DNA of 64,000 bases, from assembly GCA_026391355.1 (NCBI GenBank), contig JAPLDH010000038.1, positions 54,878-118,877 on the forward strand. The letters run 5' to 3'. How positions within the stretch are numbered: position 1 is the stretch's first letter; the number at the start of each line of letters is the position of its first letter. The translations under genes were made by a program, and so were the position numbers. This DNA comes from Bacteroidota bacterium. GTDB taxonomy: Bacteria > Bacteroidota > Bacteroidia > Bacteroidales > FEN-979. Positions 37,250 through 46,191 of this stretch are shown here, one piece after another. Below the pieces are notes generated by a model. The model ran no database searches, was not told where the DNA came from, and saw nothing but the letters and a program-made list of their open reading frames with translations.

Positions 37250-39315
37250 TACAACAAGTTTTTGAAATTTTCAGAAATCGCATTTGCTAAAGCAATAGCC
37301 TCTTCATTCAATCCTTCCAGTTCTATGTGTATTTCGCGAAGCCGTTCTTCATAGTCAACGCCATTGTCAACAGCCGCATCCACACCAACATACCTGCCAG
37401 GACTAAGACTCCAATCTTTACCTTCAATTTCCTTTTGGGTTACAACTTTACAAAGACCCTCGACATCGGCATAAACACCATTCGGAAATCTGCTTTGCAG
37501 CCAATGGGCTTGTTTCCAGAAATATTCTGTTTCGTGCAGTAAGCCCGGTTCTTCCTCACCAGGGTTGCCACTGAGTAGCTGTTGGAGCGCTTTCAGTTGG
37601 TCGAGTAGTTCTTTCAAATCCAACTCTTTCCACTCTTTGTTTTTGTTGAGTTGATAATCCTTTACAGAGGCAGAAATGGTATCGAGTAATTGCTTGATGA
37701 GTTTGTCCTGAGGCTTGCGAAGGGATTTGCAGGCGGAAGTGAAAAGTGAACAATTTTCAGTGAAGAGAGAAGAGGTAACAGTGAATAGTTGGGGCGTGAG
37801 GGAGAGCAGGTGATCTTGAAGTTGGAAAACAGCATCCATCTCTTCCAGTGCATTCAGGTCATGAGATAATTTTTCATTGATCACTTTTAGTTTTTCACTC
37901 TTCACTATTAACTTGATCTGTTCTTGGAGTGCTGCGGTAACGTTGGCGGTTTCCTTTGCCAAGGAGGCTGTTGTTTCGAGGTAATTTTTAACGGTTTCTT
38001 CAAACTTTTTCGTGTTGCCCCGGTAAAGGTTGACGATGCAGATCAGGTTCTGCAACTGTTCCGGACTGAAATCATTGACCTTGGAAGTCACTTTCCGATA
38101 AATTTTCCGGGCATCAAGCATCAGAACCTTATCTTTCCTCTCACCATCTTGTTCTTTTACTCTGTCGAAAAACCACAAGGTACAGGGCAGGGAACGGGTG
38201 TAGAAAAAGTTGTTACCAATCGCCATCATCACGTCAACGGCACCGGTTTTCACCAGCTTCTCACGGATATCCTTTTCACTGTGTCCTGCATCGCTGGCCG
38301 AAGAAGCCATTACAAAACCTGACCGGCCTTTGGGTTTCAGGTAATTGTAGAAATATTGAATCCAAAGGTAGTTGGCGTTGTCATTTTTTGGGAGGTTCAC
38401 CTTGTTATCGCCAAACATGAGGCGGGGATCCTTCTTCACGGTATCTTTCCCTTTATCCACCCCATCCACGTTGAAAGGTGGATTAGCCATCACGAAATCA
38501 CAGCCATGAAGCAGGTTGTGCTTGTCTTCGTAAAAGGTATTCCCCTCCAGGATATTCCCTTCCAAACCATGCACAGTCAGGTTCATTTTGGATAATTTGG
38601 TATTCAACTCTGCTTTTTCCTGGCCATAGAATGTGACTTTCTCAGCAGGTTGTGAACCTTCGCTTTCGATGAAATATCCTGTTTGTACAAACATACCCGC
38701 AGAACCACATGCCGGATCGAATACAATTCCATGATCCGGTTCAATAATATTTACAATGGTTTGAACCAGGCTCATGGGCGTAAAGAATTCGCCGCCTTCC
38801 TGGGCGCCTGTCATTGCAAATTTATTCAGGAAATATTCGTAAATCTTTCCAAACAGGTCACCTTCGGCTTTCTGCAATACTTCTTTGTTGAAAATGCGAA
38901 GGAGTTCTTTCAGTAAGTCTTTACTGAAGATGGAATAATTCTTTGGCAGCACACCTTTCAGATTGTCATATTCCTCCTCGATTAGCTTCATGGCATTGTC
39001 GATGGCATCTCCAATGTCAGCGCTTTCAGGCAGAGTAACCAGGTAATCAAATTGCGATTTATCGGGAAGGAACATAGAATTCTTTTCTTCAAAGTCCTTT
39101 TTTGTCAACGATCGCTTCCCCCGTTGCGGATGAACCGGCAGATCCTTTTCAACTTCAACTTTTACTTTTTGAAACCGGTTATAAGCGTGTCTAAGAAATA
39201 TCAAACCCAAAACGGGCATTGAATATTCCGAAGCAGTCAGTTTGCTGTTTGCCCTAAGTTGATCGGCGGCCCGCCAGAGCTCGGCTTCTAATAGTCTGAG
39301 TTGTTTTCCTTGCAT
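37249..39315 (-). CDS. hsdM: Type I DNA methyltransferase, M subunit
   Basis: A 688-aa protein starting at ATG 39315 (MQGKQLRLLEAELWRAADQL), the normal HsdM N-terminus; a longer frame to 39438 has no family support. Motif I is FDPACGSAGMFVQ and motif IV MANPPFNV, giving N6-adenine methylation of the HsdS target. Between the catalytic domain and the C-terminal helices lies an atypical insert (roughly 37735-37925) containing KSEKLKVINEKL and SLFTENCSLFTSA, matching the translation of common Bacteroidota intergenic repeats. The C-terminus (LSPGRYVGVDAAVDNGVDYE, EEAIALANAISENFKNLL) is normal, so the insert is in frame and the gene is probably functional. Confidence 0.95.
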   Translation of the reverse strand: MQGKQLRLLEAELWRAADQLRANSKLTASEYSMPVLGLIFLRHAYNRFQKVKVEVEKDLPVHPQRGKRSLTKKDFEEKNSMFLPDKSQFDYLVTLPESADIGDAIDNAMKLIEEEYDNLKGVLPKNYSIFSKDLLKELLRIFNKEVLQKAEGDLFGKIYEYFLNKFAMTGAQEGGEFFTPMSLVQTIVNIIEPDHGIVFDPACGSAGMFVQTGYFIESEGSQPAEKVTFYGQEKAELNTKLSKMNLTVHGLEGNILEGNTFYEDKHNLLHGCDFVMANPPFNVDGVDKGKDTVKKDPRLMFGDNKVNLPKNDNANYLWIQYFYNYLKPKGRSGFVMASSASDAGHSEKDIREKLVKTGAVDVMMAIGNNFFYTRSLPCTLWFFDRVKEQDGERKDKVLMLDARKIYRKVTSKVNDFSPEQLQNLICIVNLYRGNTKKFEETVKNYLETTASLAKETANVTAALQEQIKLIVKSEKLKVINEKLSHDLNALEEMDAVFQLQDHLLSLTPQLFTVTSSLFTENCSLFTSACKSLRKPQDKLIKQLLDTISASVKDYQLNKNKEWKELDLKELLDQLKALQQLLSGNPGEEEPGLLHETEYFWKQAHWLQSRFPNGVYADVEGLCKVVTQKEIEGKDWSLSPGRYVGVDAAVDNGVDYEERLREIHIELEGLNEEAIALANAISENFKNLL

Positions 39316-39488
39316 TGATTGATGAAAGTGGATTTGATGAGTAAAATCAGGCACCGTTCTTGCGGAATTACCAAAACAATCGTTGTTTTCAATAAGGGGA
39401 TTATCAGCCTGTGTAAATATCCGTTCATGCTGTATCACCCCACTATTTCGGACATGATAAAATTAACAATTTATTCCGTGCGCCCATT

Positions 39489-40115
39489 TTAATGAGCACA
39501 AATGAGGTTTAAACTCTTGATGACAGCCCATTCATCCTTGAAATCACCATTTACTTCAAGATCGGCCAAACTTTCCAGTGTGATAAAATGTACGGGTTGC
39601 CCTTGTATCCTTGTCACTTTGGCTAATTTCTTCTTTCCGGCAGCGGGTAGGATATACAAGATCTCGAGGAGTAGGTCCTGGTTCGTCCGTTCTGGTTCGA
39701 GTAGGGAGGTAAGGTATGCGTACTTTTCACGGTATTGTTTGTTTGTTGCATGATAAATTTGCCTGATCCCTGTTTTGATTTTATCGAAACCATCAGACTG
39801 GACCTTCAGATAACTTTCAAACTGATTAATACTGCATGAGTTGACATCGGTTTTCAATTCGATCAGAAATCCTTTGTGCTGATCGTTGCAGATCGCAAAG
39901 TAATCGAGGTTGGTCGATTGGTGGTTTTCGTCTTTTTTGATAGGAAGTTCAGGGATAATAATATCGACGTGATAATCTTTCCCGAAATGCCATTGAATAA
40001 TATCCGGCAGAAAGAGATTGAAAAAAATGTCAACTCTTCGTTCAGATTGATATTTTGGGAACTTCTGATTATATTCGAGCAAGTTGACTAGCTTTTGTAG
40101 AAATTCATTGTTCAT
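39489..40115 (-). CDS. PD-(D/E)XK-like nuclease-fold protein
   Basis: A 208-aa protein. The core D71 in STNLDYFAICND and E86-x-K88 in KGFLIELKTD fit a PD-(D/E)XK active site, with a preceding amphipathic helix and a Q-rich helix (INQFESYLKVQSDGFDKI). No Pfam name is recalled with confidence. It lies between the DUF2779 gene and hsdM in the same direction, with 20 bp to the former. Confidence 0.6.
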   Translation of the reverse strand: MNNEFLQKLVNLLEYNQKFPKYQSERRVDIFFNLFLPDIIQWHFGKDYHVDIIIPELPIKKDENHQSTNLDYFAICNDQHKGFLIELKTDVNSCSINQFESYLKVQSDGFDKIKTGIRQIYHATNKQYREKYAYLTSLLEPERTNQDLLLEILYILPAAGKKKLAKVTRIQGQPVHFITLESLADLEVNGDFKDEWAVIKSLNLICAH

Positions 40116-40135
40116 ATCAGTAATATTTGTAATGG

Positions 40136-41488
40136 TTAGAATTTTTCAAGGATCTTCACCATACTCAAAGTATCCAATTCGCAATATTTAAGTAGGTCCA
40201 TTCTTTTCTTAGCGATGGATTCCTGATCAGTATCATAATAAAGACTTTCGTAAGTCAGACTTGCGGAACCGCCTTCCTGAATTTCCAGACTAGAGTATGA
40301 TAGATCGGGCACCAGTGCCGGAAGAACGGATTTTAGAGAGTATGAGCCATTCATGTCGGGTGTGTACAAATGCCTCCTGCGAAAAGGAACCATAAGGTCA
40401 ACCACTCTTTTAAGCACCTGGTCAATTTGATCGCTGTATTCAGGGAAGTCGCGTGCGATCTCTTTCAATCGGCACATCTCGAAAGTCTTGTTCCAGACAA
40501 TAATACTTCCATGATCCCCGAGATGCTCCAGGAGAGACTTAATAAATTCCGGACGTGGATCGGAGGGGGGAACTCCCAGGAAGGCATGGTGGAGTAATGA
40601 ACTGCTGAGATGGTGATCCTTTACAATATGCAGTGAATATTGAAAAGGAATCTGCTGGTAAGGCCGACTTTCATTATGGATCGGTACTGCCGGGAAGATC
40701 GTTTCGAAATCCATAAAGTAGAGTGGGTACTCCAGTTCGTCTTTGAATTCATCCAGGGCTTCCTGGTTGCGGTTGGCGGGCTGTGCTTCCGGTGCCCCTG
40801 ATTCTACAGGTAGTTCCTGTCTGCAGAACTCCATGAAATCACAATCGTAAGGATGTGTGCATTGAAAGCCCATTTCAATGTCAGGGACAATACCTGCATC
40901 CATCATTTCCTGTAATGATTTTAACTGACCCGGGATATCCTCTTGCAAAGGAAGAATCGTCTTGGTCATGAACACCTTTGTGAAGAGTTGCTGCACATCA
41001 ATCTCTCCGTGACGGATATACTGGTTATTTATATGTACCAGAAATATATCTGCAAGGGGCAGTCCTGACCGGGTGATCACATAATACTGGAAAGCGGCAT
41101 CCATCACATGGTAATCTTTTACCCCTGTTGAAGCTTTCACCTCGTATGCTCGCCATTTGTTATTTTCCTTCACGAGAATATCCATATAACAAAGGGTTTC
41201 CCCGTCACTAAAGGCTGCCTCGTAAATAACTCTCTGTCCGTTATTGATCAATTCCTGTGTAAAGGAGATTGCCTCGTTGACTTTCTCATGCGCGCCTCTG
41301 CTGGCGTCGATGCCACCTGGAAAGAGTTGTTGTGCCAGGAATCCCACGTTGTGGCCGGTATCAAAGATACTTTGTTGTCCTTCACTGATCTCATCCTGTT
41401 CTTCTGGTTGAAAAAAATGAAGATAAAGTGATTTCGGGCATTTGGTGCCACGGATAAACGATGATTTGCTGATGATTCGGGTATTCAT
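40136..41488 (-). CDS. DUF2779 protein (Cas4-like nuclease plus DEDD-like domain)
   Basis: A 450-aa protein. The N-terminal part has Cas4-like traits: a first cysteine in RGTKCPKSLYLHFF, the core YMDILVKENNKWRAYEVKAS (D, then E-x-K), and a late cysteine set CTHPYDCDFMEFC expected to bind an Fe-S cluster. The C-terminal part has an RNase H-like start (YPLYFMDFETIFPAVPIHN) and matches DUF2779. These proteins are predicted nucleases found in defence loci. It is separated by 9 bp from the AAA ATPase gene. Confidence 0.8.
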   Translation of the reverse strand: MNTRIISKSSFIRGTKCPKSLYLHFFQPEEQDEISEGQQSIFDTGHNVGFLAQQLFPGGIDASRGAHEKVNEAISFTQELINNGQRVIYEAAFSDGETLCYMDILVKENNKWRAYEVKASTGVKDYHVMDAAFQYYVITRSGLPLADIFLVHINNQYIRHGEIDVQQLFTKVFMTKTILPLQEDIPGQLKSLQEMMDAGIVPDIEMGFQCTHPYDCDFMEFCRQELPVESGAPEAQPANRNQEALDEFKDELEYPLYFMDFETIFPAVPIHNESRPYQQIPFQYSLHIVKDHHLSSSLLHHAFLGVPPSDPRPEFIKSLLEHLGDHGSIIVWNKTFEMCRLKEIARDFPEYSDQIDQVLKRVVDLMVPFRRRHLYTPDMNGSYSLKSVLPALVPDLSYSSLEIQEGGSASLTYESLYYDTDQESIAKKRMDLLKYCELDTLSMVKILEKF

Positions 41489-41497
41489 AGTGTAAAG

Positions 41498-43186
41498 TTA
41501 AAGTTTATAACCAATTTTCTTTGTTTCTTGTCTTGCATTCTCTTCCCGGCACCAGGATTCTACTTGCTGGTGTGTCGGGATTCTCCCCTGAAGGATACGA
41601 CTCATGAGGTATTTCCTGGCAACATTGTCAATCTGTCCGCCGGAAAGATCATGGGTTTCGGCTAACCTTAGGGCTGTAACATCTGTTAAGGAAGGTATCT
41701 TGTCTTTCCAGATATGCGACCTTGCCTCAGCACTTGGTTTCTCGAATTGAATCTTATAAAGGAACCTGCGGTCAAAGGCTTTGTCGAAATTCTGTGTCAT
41801 GTTCGTTGTAGCGATCAGGATGCCCTTCAGGTCTTCCATTTCCTGGAGGATGATATTTTGAATGGCATTTTCAGTCTGATCCACATTTGAATCACCAATC
41901 TGTTTGCGGGTACTGAAAATCCCATCGGCTTCATTGAAAAACAGGATGGGAATGATCTCTGATTCCTCAGATAGTTTCCGGTAACGGTCGAATACTTCTT
42001 TAATCTTTTTTTCGCTTTCACCGAACCATTTGCTCTTTGTTTCACTGATCGTCACCTGGAAGATATCCCTTCCGGCTTGCCGTGCCAATTGTAAAACCGA
42101 TTCTGTTTTGCCAGTTCCCGGCGGTCCATAAAAAAGGACTGCAACCCCTGTCTTCATGCCTGATTTGTCAAGTCTTTTCGTAAGACCCCTATATGGGCCA
42201 GGCATCAGTAGCTGTGCCAGGAAGTCAATTTTTTTTTGTTCCGCAGGTGTGAAAAACATGGTTTTTTCCTTTATCTCTTTGGCCAGGATAAAATCAGGAG
42301 ATTTTGCCTCCTTCTTGCCGATAATCATTTTCTTGTTGTCCTTGGTGAGCATTTCAACGGCTTTACTTGTCAGGCGAATCTCTTTTTCACTCCGGAAAAA
42401 CCCTTCTCGTATTTCAATTAATCCTTTTGAAATAAGCTGGCTATTGCCAGCACTGATCTTGAACCGGATCTCCAGTTGTTCCCTTTCATCGGGAGTAATC
42501 AACCTGATCTTAGGAATAAGATCACAATTGAGATTTCCGGCGAAATATTCATCACAGAGATTGATGAAGAGAATTCGTTCCTTTTTATCACTGACCAAAC
42601 GCTTCAGTTCTTTAAGGAATTCCATCTTTGAATATTTTGACTCGATCCTGACAATTTCCTGCCACATCTCGTTAAAGGTGATCACATCTTCAGTACGTTG
42701 TTCAATCAATCCGGAAATTGCTTTGATGAGTTCATAGCTATCCTTGATTCCGCTTTTAGGTTGCGATAACGGTTCACCTTTTCGCAGCGCATTGAATACG
42801 TCAGGGTTGACAGAAAAGGAGATGGCAGAAATGGAATTAATATTATCAATCTTTTTATCTTCCGCTTCCTTCCGGAGGATCTTGGTTTTTCGCAAATTCT
42901 CAATTTCATTCATATAATTAGCAACCTCAATTGGATTACATCCAAGCCAGGTAGCGATTTGCTCAAGGCCGACAGACTTGTTGCTGAAATTCAGGTTACA
43001 GATGACGGAAAACAAAACAGATTGCATTCTGGTGCATCCCAGGAAGCCTGAAAGTTCATCTGCACTCTCTTTCACACTTTTCATAAATTGGTTGGATAAT
43101 GTTGAATCCACCGCTTTGTTTGCGATAAACTCCACTACACTTATTAAATTCTTCTTCCTTTTTCTTACACTTACTGTTGTTTTCAT
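41498..43186 (-). CDS. AAA+ ATPase (CDC48/FtsH-like core)
   Basis: A 562-aa protein. The N-terminal ~300 residues are helical and unrecognised, including winged-helix-like IEIREGFFRSEKEIRLTSKA. The AAA+ core has Walker A FYGPPGTGKTESV (~residue 354), Walker B ILFFNEADGIFS (~413; N-E instead of D-E, as in a subgroup of bacterial AAA ATPases), sensor 1 ATTNMTQNFD and arginine-finger-like DRRFLYK. It is the first gene of the leftward operon, directly divergent from the WYL regulator. A remodelling role for a nuclease complex is inferred. Confidence 0.85.
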   Translation of the reverse strand: MKTTVSVRKRKKNLISVVEFIANKAVDSTLSNQFMKSVKESADELSGFLGCTRMQSVLFSVICNLNFSNKSVGLEQIATWLGCNPIEVANYMNEIENLRKTKILRKEAEDKKIDNINSISAISFSVNPDVFNALRKGEPLSQPKSGIKDSYELIKAISGLIEQRTEDVITFNEMWQEIVRIESKYSKMEFLKELKRLVSDKKERILFINLCDEYFAGNLNCDLIPKIRLITPDEREQLEIRFKISAGNSQLISKGLIEIREGFFRSEKEIRLTSKAVEMLTKDNKKMIIGKKEAKSPDFILAKEIKEKTMFFTPAEQKKIDFLAQLLMPGPYRGLTKRLDKSGMKTGVAVLFYGPPGTGKTESVLQLARQAGRDIFQVTISETKSKWFGESEKKIKEVFDRYRKLSEESEIIPILFFNEADGIFSTRKQIGDSNVDQTENAIQNIILQEMEDLKGILIATTNMTQNFDKAFDRRFLYKIQFEKPSAEARSHIWKDKIPSLTDVTALRLAETHDLSGGQIDNVARKYLMSRILQGRIPTHQQVESWCREENARQETKKIGYKL

Positions 43187-43295
43187 GCTTGATTAGTTAT
43201 TATTGTTGCGCAAAATTCGGAAGCGATACTGAACTGTATCTGCAAAAAATAAAAAAGCTTGCGTTTTATTGATAATTTTGAACAAATCTTCAAAA
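43187..43295. promoter_or_regulatory. Divergent promoter region of the RM operon and WYL regulator
   Basis: A 109-bp A+T-rich gap between divergent genes. TAATTTTG (43272-43279) matches the -7 consensus for the rightward WYL gene, 16 bp before its ATG. No clear box is assigned leftward. The WYL protein probably binds here. Confidence 0.45.
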
Positions 43296-44300
43296 ATGCC
43301 AGCAAACAAGTATGCCCTGATCCGTTACAGGGTAATCAACCGTTGCCTCAAAGATTTTCAATTTGCCACAATGGAAAAGCTGATTCAGGTCTGCGAAGAT
43401 GCATTGAGCATGAGCCCGATCAGTGAACGGACAATCTATCAGGATCTCAAGGATATGAGGGAAGATGATCAGCTTGGCTATTTCGCTCCTATAAAGCTGA
43501 ACAGGGACAAGGGATACTATTACGATGATCCTGATTATTCCATCGACAATATCCCGCTTGGGGAGGAAGAAGTCAAAGCGCTGTCATTTGCTGCCACCAT
43601 GCTGGACCAATTCAGAAACATCGGTATCTTTTCCACATTCACCGGTGCCGTCCAGAAGGTTGTCGAAGCAGTAAACATCAAGCGATTGTCAAAAGAAGAC
43701 GATCTTCTTCCTTTCATTGAATTTGAGCATTCGCCGGTTTCCCTGGGGCAGCAATTCATCGAACCTATAATCCTGGCTATAAAAAACAAGAAGGTCATCA
43801 GGTTTAAATATCAACGTTTTGTAACCGAAAAAGTTCTTTCACATAAGATCCATCCCTATTTGTTGAAACAGTATCACAGCCGCTGGTACCTGATTGGCCT
43901 TCACGACTACCATAAGGAAATTGTCACCTATTGTCTGGACCGCTTCTCAAGTGAACCTAAAGTCGTAGACATCCCATACGAAGATATTGGCTTTAACACC
44001 AGGGAACATTTTAAATCAGTGATAGGAATCATCACGTCTGGAGAGAAGCTGCAAAAAGTAGTATTAAAACTTGCCAAACGCCAGGCTTGGTATGTAATTA
44101 CGCAGCCGATTCATTCAAGCCAGAAAGTGATAGAGAAAAAGGATCATTTCATCGTGGAACTAAAAATTATCCCGACCTATGAGCTGACAATGTTGATTAT
44201 GGGATGGGGCCCCAATGTGGAAGTAATTCAACCACTATCATTGAAAAAGGAAATATTGAGGCTGCATCAAGAGTGCGTTGAAAAAGTCAAAGCAGATTAA
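43296..44300 (+). CDS. WYL-domain transcriptional regulator
   Basis: A 334-aa protein; ATG 43296 is chosen over the TTG at 43269, which overlaps the promoter. N-terminal winged HTH (residues ~1-80: ALIRYRVINRCLKDFQFATM, ISERTIYQDLKDMREDDQL). The WYL domain (~160-240) shows VIRFKYQRFVTEKVLSHKIH, PYLLKQYHSRWYLIGL, and a C-terminal WCX-like region follows. WYL regulators sense nucleic acids or nucleotides and control defence operons. Its position divergent from the AAA/DUF2779/RM operon suggests it represses that operon until infection. Confidence 0.88.
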   Translation: MPANKYALIRYRVINRCLKDFQFATMEKLIQVCEDALSMSPISERTIYQDLKDMREDDQLGYFAPIKLNRDKGYYYDDPDYSIDNIPLGEEEVKALSFAATMLDQFRNIGIFSTFTGAVQKVVEAVNIKRLSKEDDLLPFIEFEHSPVSLGQQFIEPIILAIKNKKVIRFKYQRFVTEKVLSHKIHPYLLKQYHSRWYLIGLHDYHKEIVTYCLDRFSSEPKVVDIPYEDIGFNTREHFKSVIGIITSGEKLQKVVLKLAKRQAWYVITQPIHSSQKVIEKKDHFIVELKIIPTYELTMLIMGWGPNVEVIQPLSLKKEILRLHQECVEKVKAD

Positions 44301-44327
44301 ATCAGGACATTTTACGACCAAAAAAAA

Positions 44328-44351
44328 GCGTTCAGGCCTAAGCCTGAACGC
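44328..44351 (-). terminator. Rho-independent terminator
   Basis: Perfect 10-bp arms GCGTTCAGGC/GCCTGAACGC around a 4-nt loop. Read leftward it is followed by a T run (A run at 44320-44327). It ends the transcript of the 148-aa gene and also faces the WYL gene end. Confidence 0.9.
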
Positions 44352-44374
44352 CGAAATCTCAGATTAACCGAAGG

Positions 44375-44821
44375 TCAGAACTTGATTTTGCCTTCTACAT
44401 CAGCGATGCTTGCATCGAATGATGACTTGAGAAAATCAATGACTTTCTTGATGCCAGGGGTGAAACTGGTGGTGAAGACATTACCGTCTGAGTCATTCAG
44501 CCGCATAGAGCAGTTGAAATCATTGGATGCTGTCTGGAACCTTTCCAGTTCGCTTCGGGTCTGGACCAGCTTCGCCCTTTTTTCGATGACCAACTGGAGG
44601 TTTTCGACCTTGAGGATCTTCTCCATCAGGGTCATTTCCTTGACCGGTTCAGGAGCAGGAACAACAGGTTTTTCAGGTTCGACCTTCAAGAGCGGTTTCT
44701 GCTCTTCGGTTTTTTTCTCTTCAGGGTTGAGGACCGTTTTTGCAGCTGCAAGAACTGCGTTTTCTTCCTTGGATGTTCCGCCGTTGGTCGGCTTCAGTAC
44801 TGGTGCTGTAATCTTTGTCAT
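44375..44821 (-). CDS. Island protein of unknown function (148 aa)
   Basis: The N-terminal half is a disordered, Pro/Glu/Lys-rich segment (EEKKTEEQKPLLKVEPEKPV, then VPAPEPVKEM). The C-terminal half (LMEKILKVENLQLVIEKRAK, FTPGIKKVIDFLKSSFDASI) is helical. No family is recognised. It is preceded by copy 1 of the shared structured leader and followed by a strong terminator, so it is a monocistronic, regulated gene of the island backbone. Confidence 0.7.
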   Translation of the reverse strand: MTKITAPVLKPTNGGTSKEENAVLAAAKTVLNPEEKKTEEQKPLLKVEPEKPVVPAPEPVKEMTLMEKILKVENLQLVIEKRAKLVQTRSELERFQTASNDFNCSMRLNDSDGNVFTTSFTPGIKKVIDFLKSSFDASIADVEGKIKF

Positions 44822-44889
44822 TGTGTTTCGCTGCTGCCTTGCAGACTTTTTTAGGCATCTGGCTCGCCGGGGTTTAAGAAAAAATTTAT

Positions 44890-45050
44890 GCCACCGGGAA
44901 CAAACGGAGTGAAAATTTTAAGCAAGAGTTCAGGTCATGATTTTATGCAATAAAATCTGAATGAACCCGAAGGGTGACGGTGCCTTCAGGCGGTCACTCT
45001 TAGCGAAAAAGATTTTCATGAGTTTAACTTTGCTGCAAATTTTGAGTAAT
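44890..45050 (-). ncRNA. Structured leader, copy 1
   Basis: Upstream of the 148-aa gene. Hairpin A has GTGAC (44974-44978) and GTCAC (44993-44997), with inner TGCC/GGCG pairing. Hairpin B spans 44935-44960 (TGATTTTAT ... ATAAAATC). An outer pairing joins GAGTTCA and TGAACCC beside hairpin B. Copy 1 has U-A/A-U at a position where copies 2-4 have C-G or G-U, a compensatory change. The strand is inferred from the downstream gene. Confidence 0.65.
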
Positions 45051-45168
45051 AGTGGGTTGGCTTTTGCTTGCTTTTTTTAAAAGCTGCCCGGAAGGGGTTT
45101 CTTTTTTGGCAGGGTTTCTTCTTTGTCCTGGTCTCAAAGAAAAAAGCCTGATTCGCGAACAAAAAAAA

Positions 45169-45192
45169 GAGACTGCCGGAAGGCAGCCTCTC
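45169..45192 (-). terminator. Rho-independent terminator of the SSB-tailed small gene
   Basis: GAGACTGCC/GGCAGCCTC arms (one mismatch) with a GGAA loop, followed leftward by eight Ts (A run 45161-45168). Confidence 0.85.
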
Positions 45193-45211
45193 TCAGGGAT
45201 TCTGTATTTGA

Positions 45212-45523
45212 TTAGAAGGGGATATCTCCTGATGGGACATCATTCGAAGCTTTCTTTGAAGTGCCACGTTTCTTTTTGGGGGTTTCAACTGGCTTTACCG
45301 GTTCTTTTACTTCAGATTCTTCCAGGCGGTTTACATAAGCGGTGTATTCATGTCCAAATTTGTCAGGGCTTTTCAGTTTTGCGATCTCAATTGTGATATA
45401 GTCTTCATCCTTGTATTTGTGTGAGAACTTTACGAGATCTTCAATTTTGAAGTTGATCTTAATGATTTCAAGGCCTTCGACTTTCTTTCCTTTTCCGATG
45501 TAGTTTTTTACAAAATTTTTCAT
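45212..45523 (-). CDS. Small protein with SSB-like C-terminal tip
   Basis: A 103-aa protein, ATG 45523 (MKNFVKNYIGKGKKVEGLEI). The globular part (residues 1-70: IKINFKIEDLVKFSHKYKDE, DYITIEIAKLK) is short and beta-rich. A basic linker (KKKRGTSKKAS) and the tail NDVPSGDIPF follow. The acidic-xPF end resembles the SSB tip that recruits replication and repair proteins. It is probably a DNA-metabolism protein of the island. No Pfam family is recognised. It has its own terminator. Confidence 0.65.
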   Translation of the reverse strand: MKNFVKNYIGKGKKVEGLEIIKINFKIEDLVKFSHKYKDEDYITIEIAKLKSPDKFGHEYTAYVNRLEESEVKEPVKPVETPKKKRGTSKKASNDVPSGDIPF

Positions 45524-45862
45524 GGCTGTGATTTTTAAGTGAAATTTATATGCAAGTGTAATTAAGACCATGGAGGGGCACTCAAGTAGGAACTGGAATA
45601 CCGAACACCTGCAGGATATGCCGGGAAAATTCTTGAATGAGTAGCACTTTACCCTGGAATGGAATAATAGCTTAGCATAGAAATTAAACAAAGACCACAG
45701 ACATCAGATTTATGTGAGCTGCATCCCAGTAAAGGAAAACAGAAGGGCTGAATAATCAAAGGAAAAATGCTCGGAGAGTTGCATAAAGACATGATAGACA
45801 TCCCGAAAGCGCAAAATCCCAGGCAACATTAATGACTACACCTATTAACGAGCATGAAAAAA
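45524..45862. other. Spacer without recognised feature
   Basis: About 340 bp between two small leftward genes. No ORF, tRNA or strong hairpin is seen; the promoter of the 103-aa gene is presumably in its left part. Confidence 0.5.
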
Positions 45863-45886
45863 GCCGCTGTGGTTTCTCACAGCGGC
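45863..45886 (-). terminator. Rho-independent terminator of the 72-aa gene
   Basis: Perfect 9-bp arms GCCGCTGTG/CACAGCGGC, loop GTTTCT, followed leftward by TTTTTT (A run 45857-45862). Confidence 0.92.
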
Positions 45887-45899
45887 TTAAGAATCGGAA

Positions 45900-46118
45900 T
45901 TACCGGTACTGGCTGTTGTACCTCTCTTCATCTTCAAAGGAAGCCAAAGAATTTCGGTAGTCAGCCTCATCACATTTCAGATGCCCGGCATGTTTGCCAT
46001 TTGGCCAGTAGATGATTTGTTCGCCTTTTTTGATGAGTTTGCCGCAGGTGTGACATTTACTTGCGAAGCGGGCTGTGATCTGGCGGGGATCCCCGGAATA
46101 ACTGTTAAAATTGTTCAT
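45900..46118 (-). CDS. Small zinc-finger-like island protein
   Basis: A 72-aa protein from ATG 46118 (MNNFNSYSGDPRQITARFAS). Likely zinc ligands are CHTC and, after KLIKKGEQIIYWPN, HAGHLKC. The fold resembles small treble-clef or PARP-type fingers found in mobile-element proteins. It lies just after the ardC terminator and ends in its own terminator. Possible nucleic-acid binding; function is unknown. Confidence 0.65.
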   Translation of the reverse strand: MNNFNSYSGDPRQITARFASKCHTCGKLIKKGEQIIYWPNGKHAGHLKCDEADYRNSLASFEDEERYNSQYR

Positions 46119-46147
46119 AGGTTTTGGTTTTAGTGTAAATGAAAAAA

Positions 46148-46169
46148 CCACCCCGGTTGCCCGGGATGG
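46148..46169 (-). terminator. Rho-independent terminator of ardC
   Basis: CCACCCCGG/CCGGGATGG arms (one G-U/A-C irregularity), TTGC loop, followed leftward by six Ts (A run 46142-46147). Confidence 0.85.
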
Positions 46170-46191
46170 CTCTATTGAATGAATGGTTCAG

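Noticed and set aside
41498..43186. Inactive AAA ATPase because Walker B reads NEAD
   Set aside because: The catalytic Glu is present and N-E forms occur in active bacterial AAA subgroups; Walker A and sensor 1 are intact.
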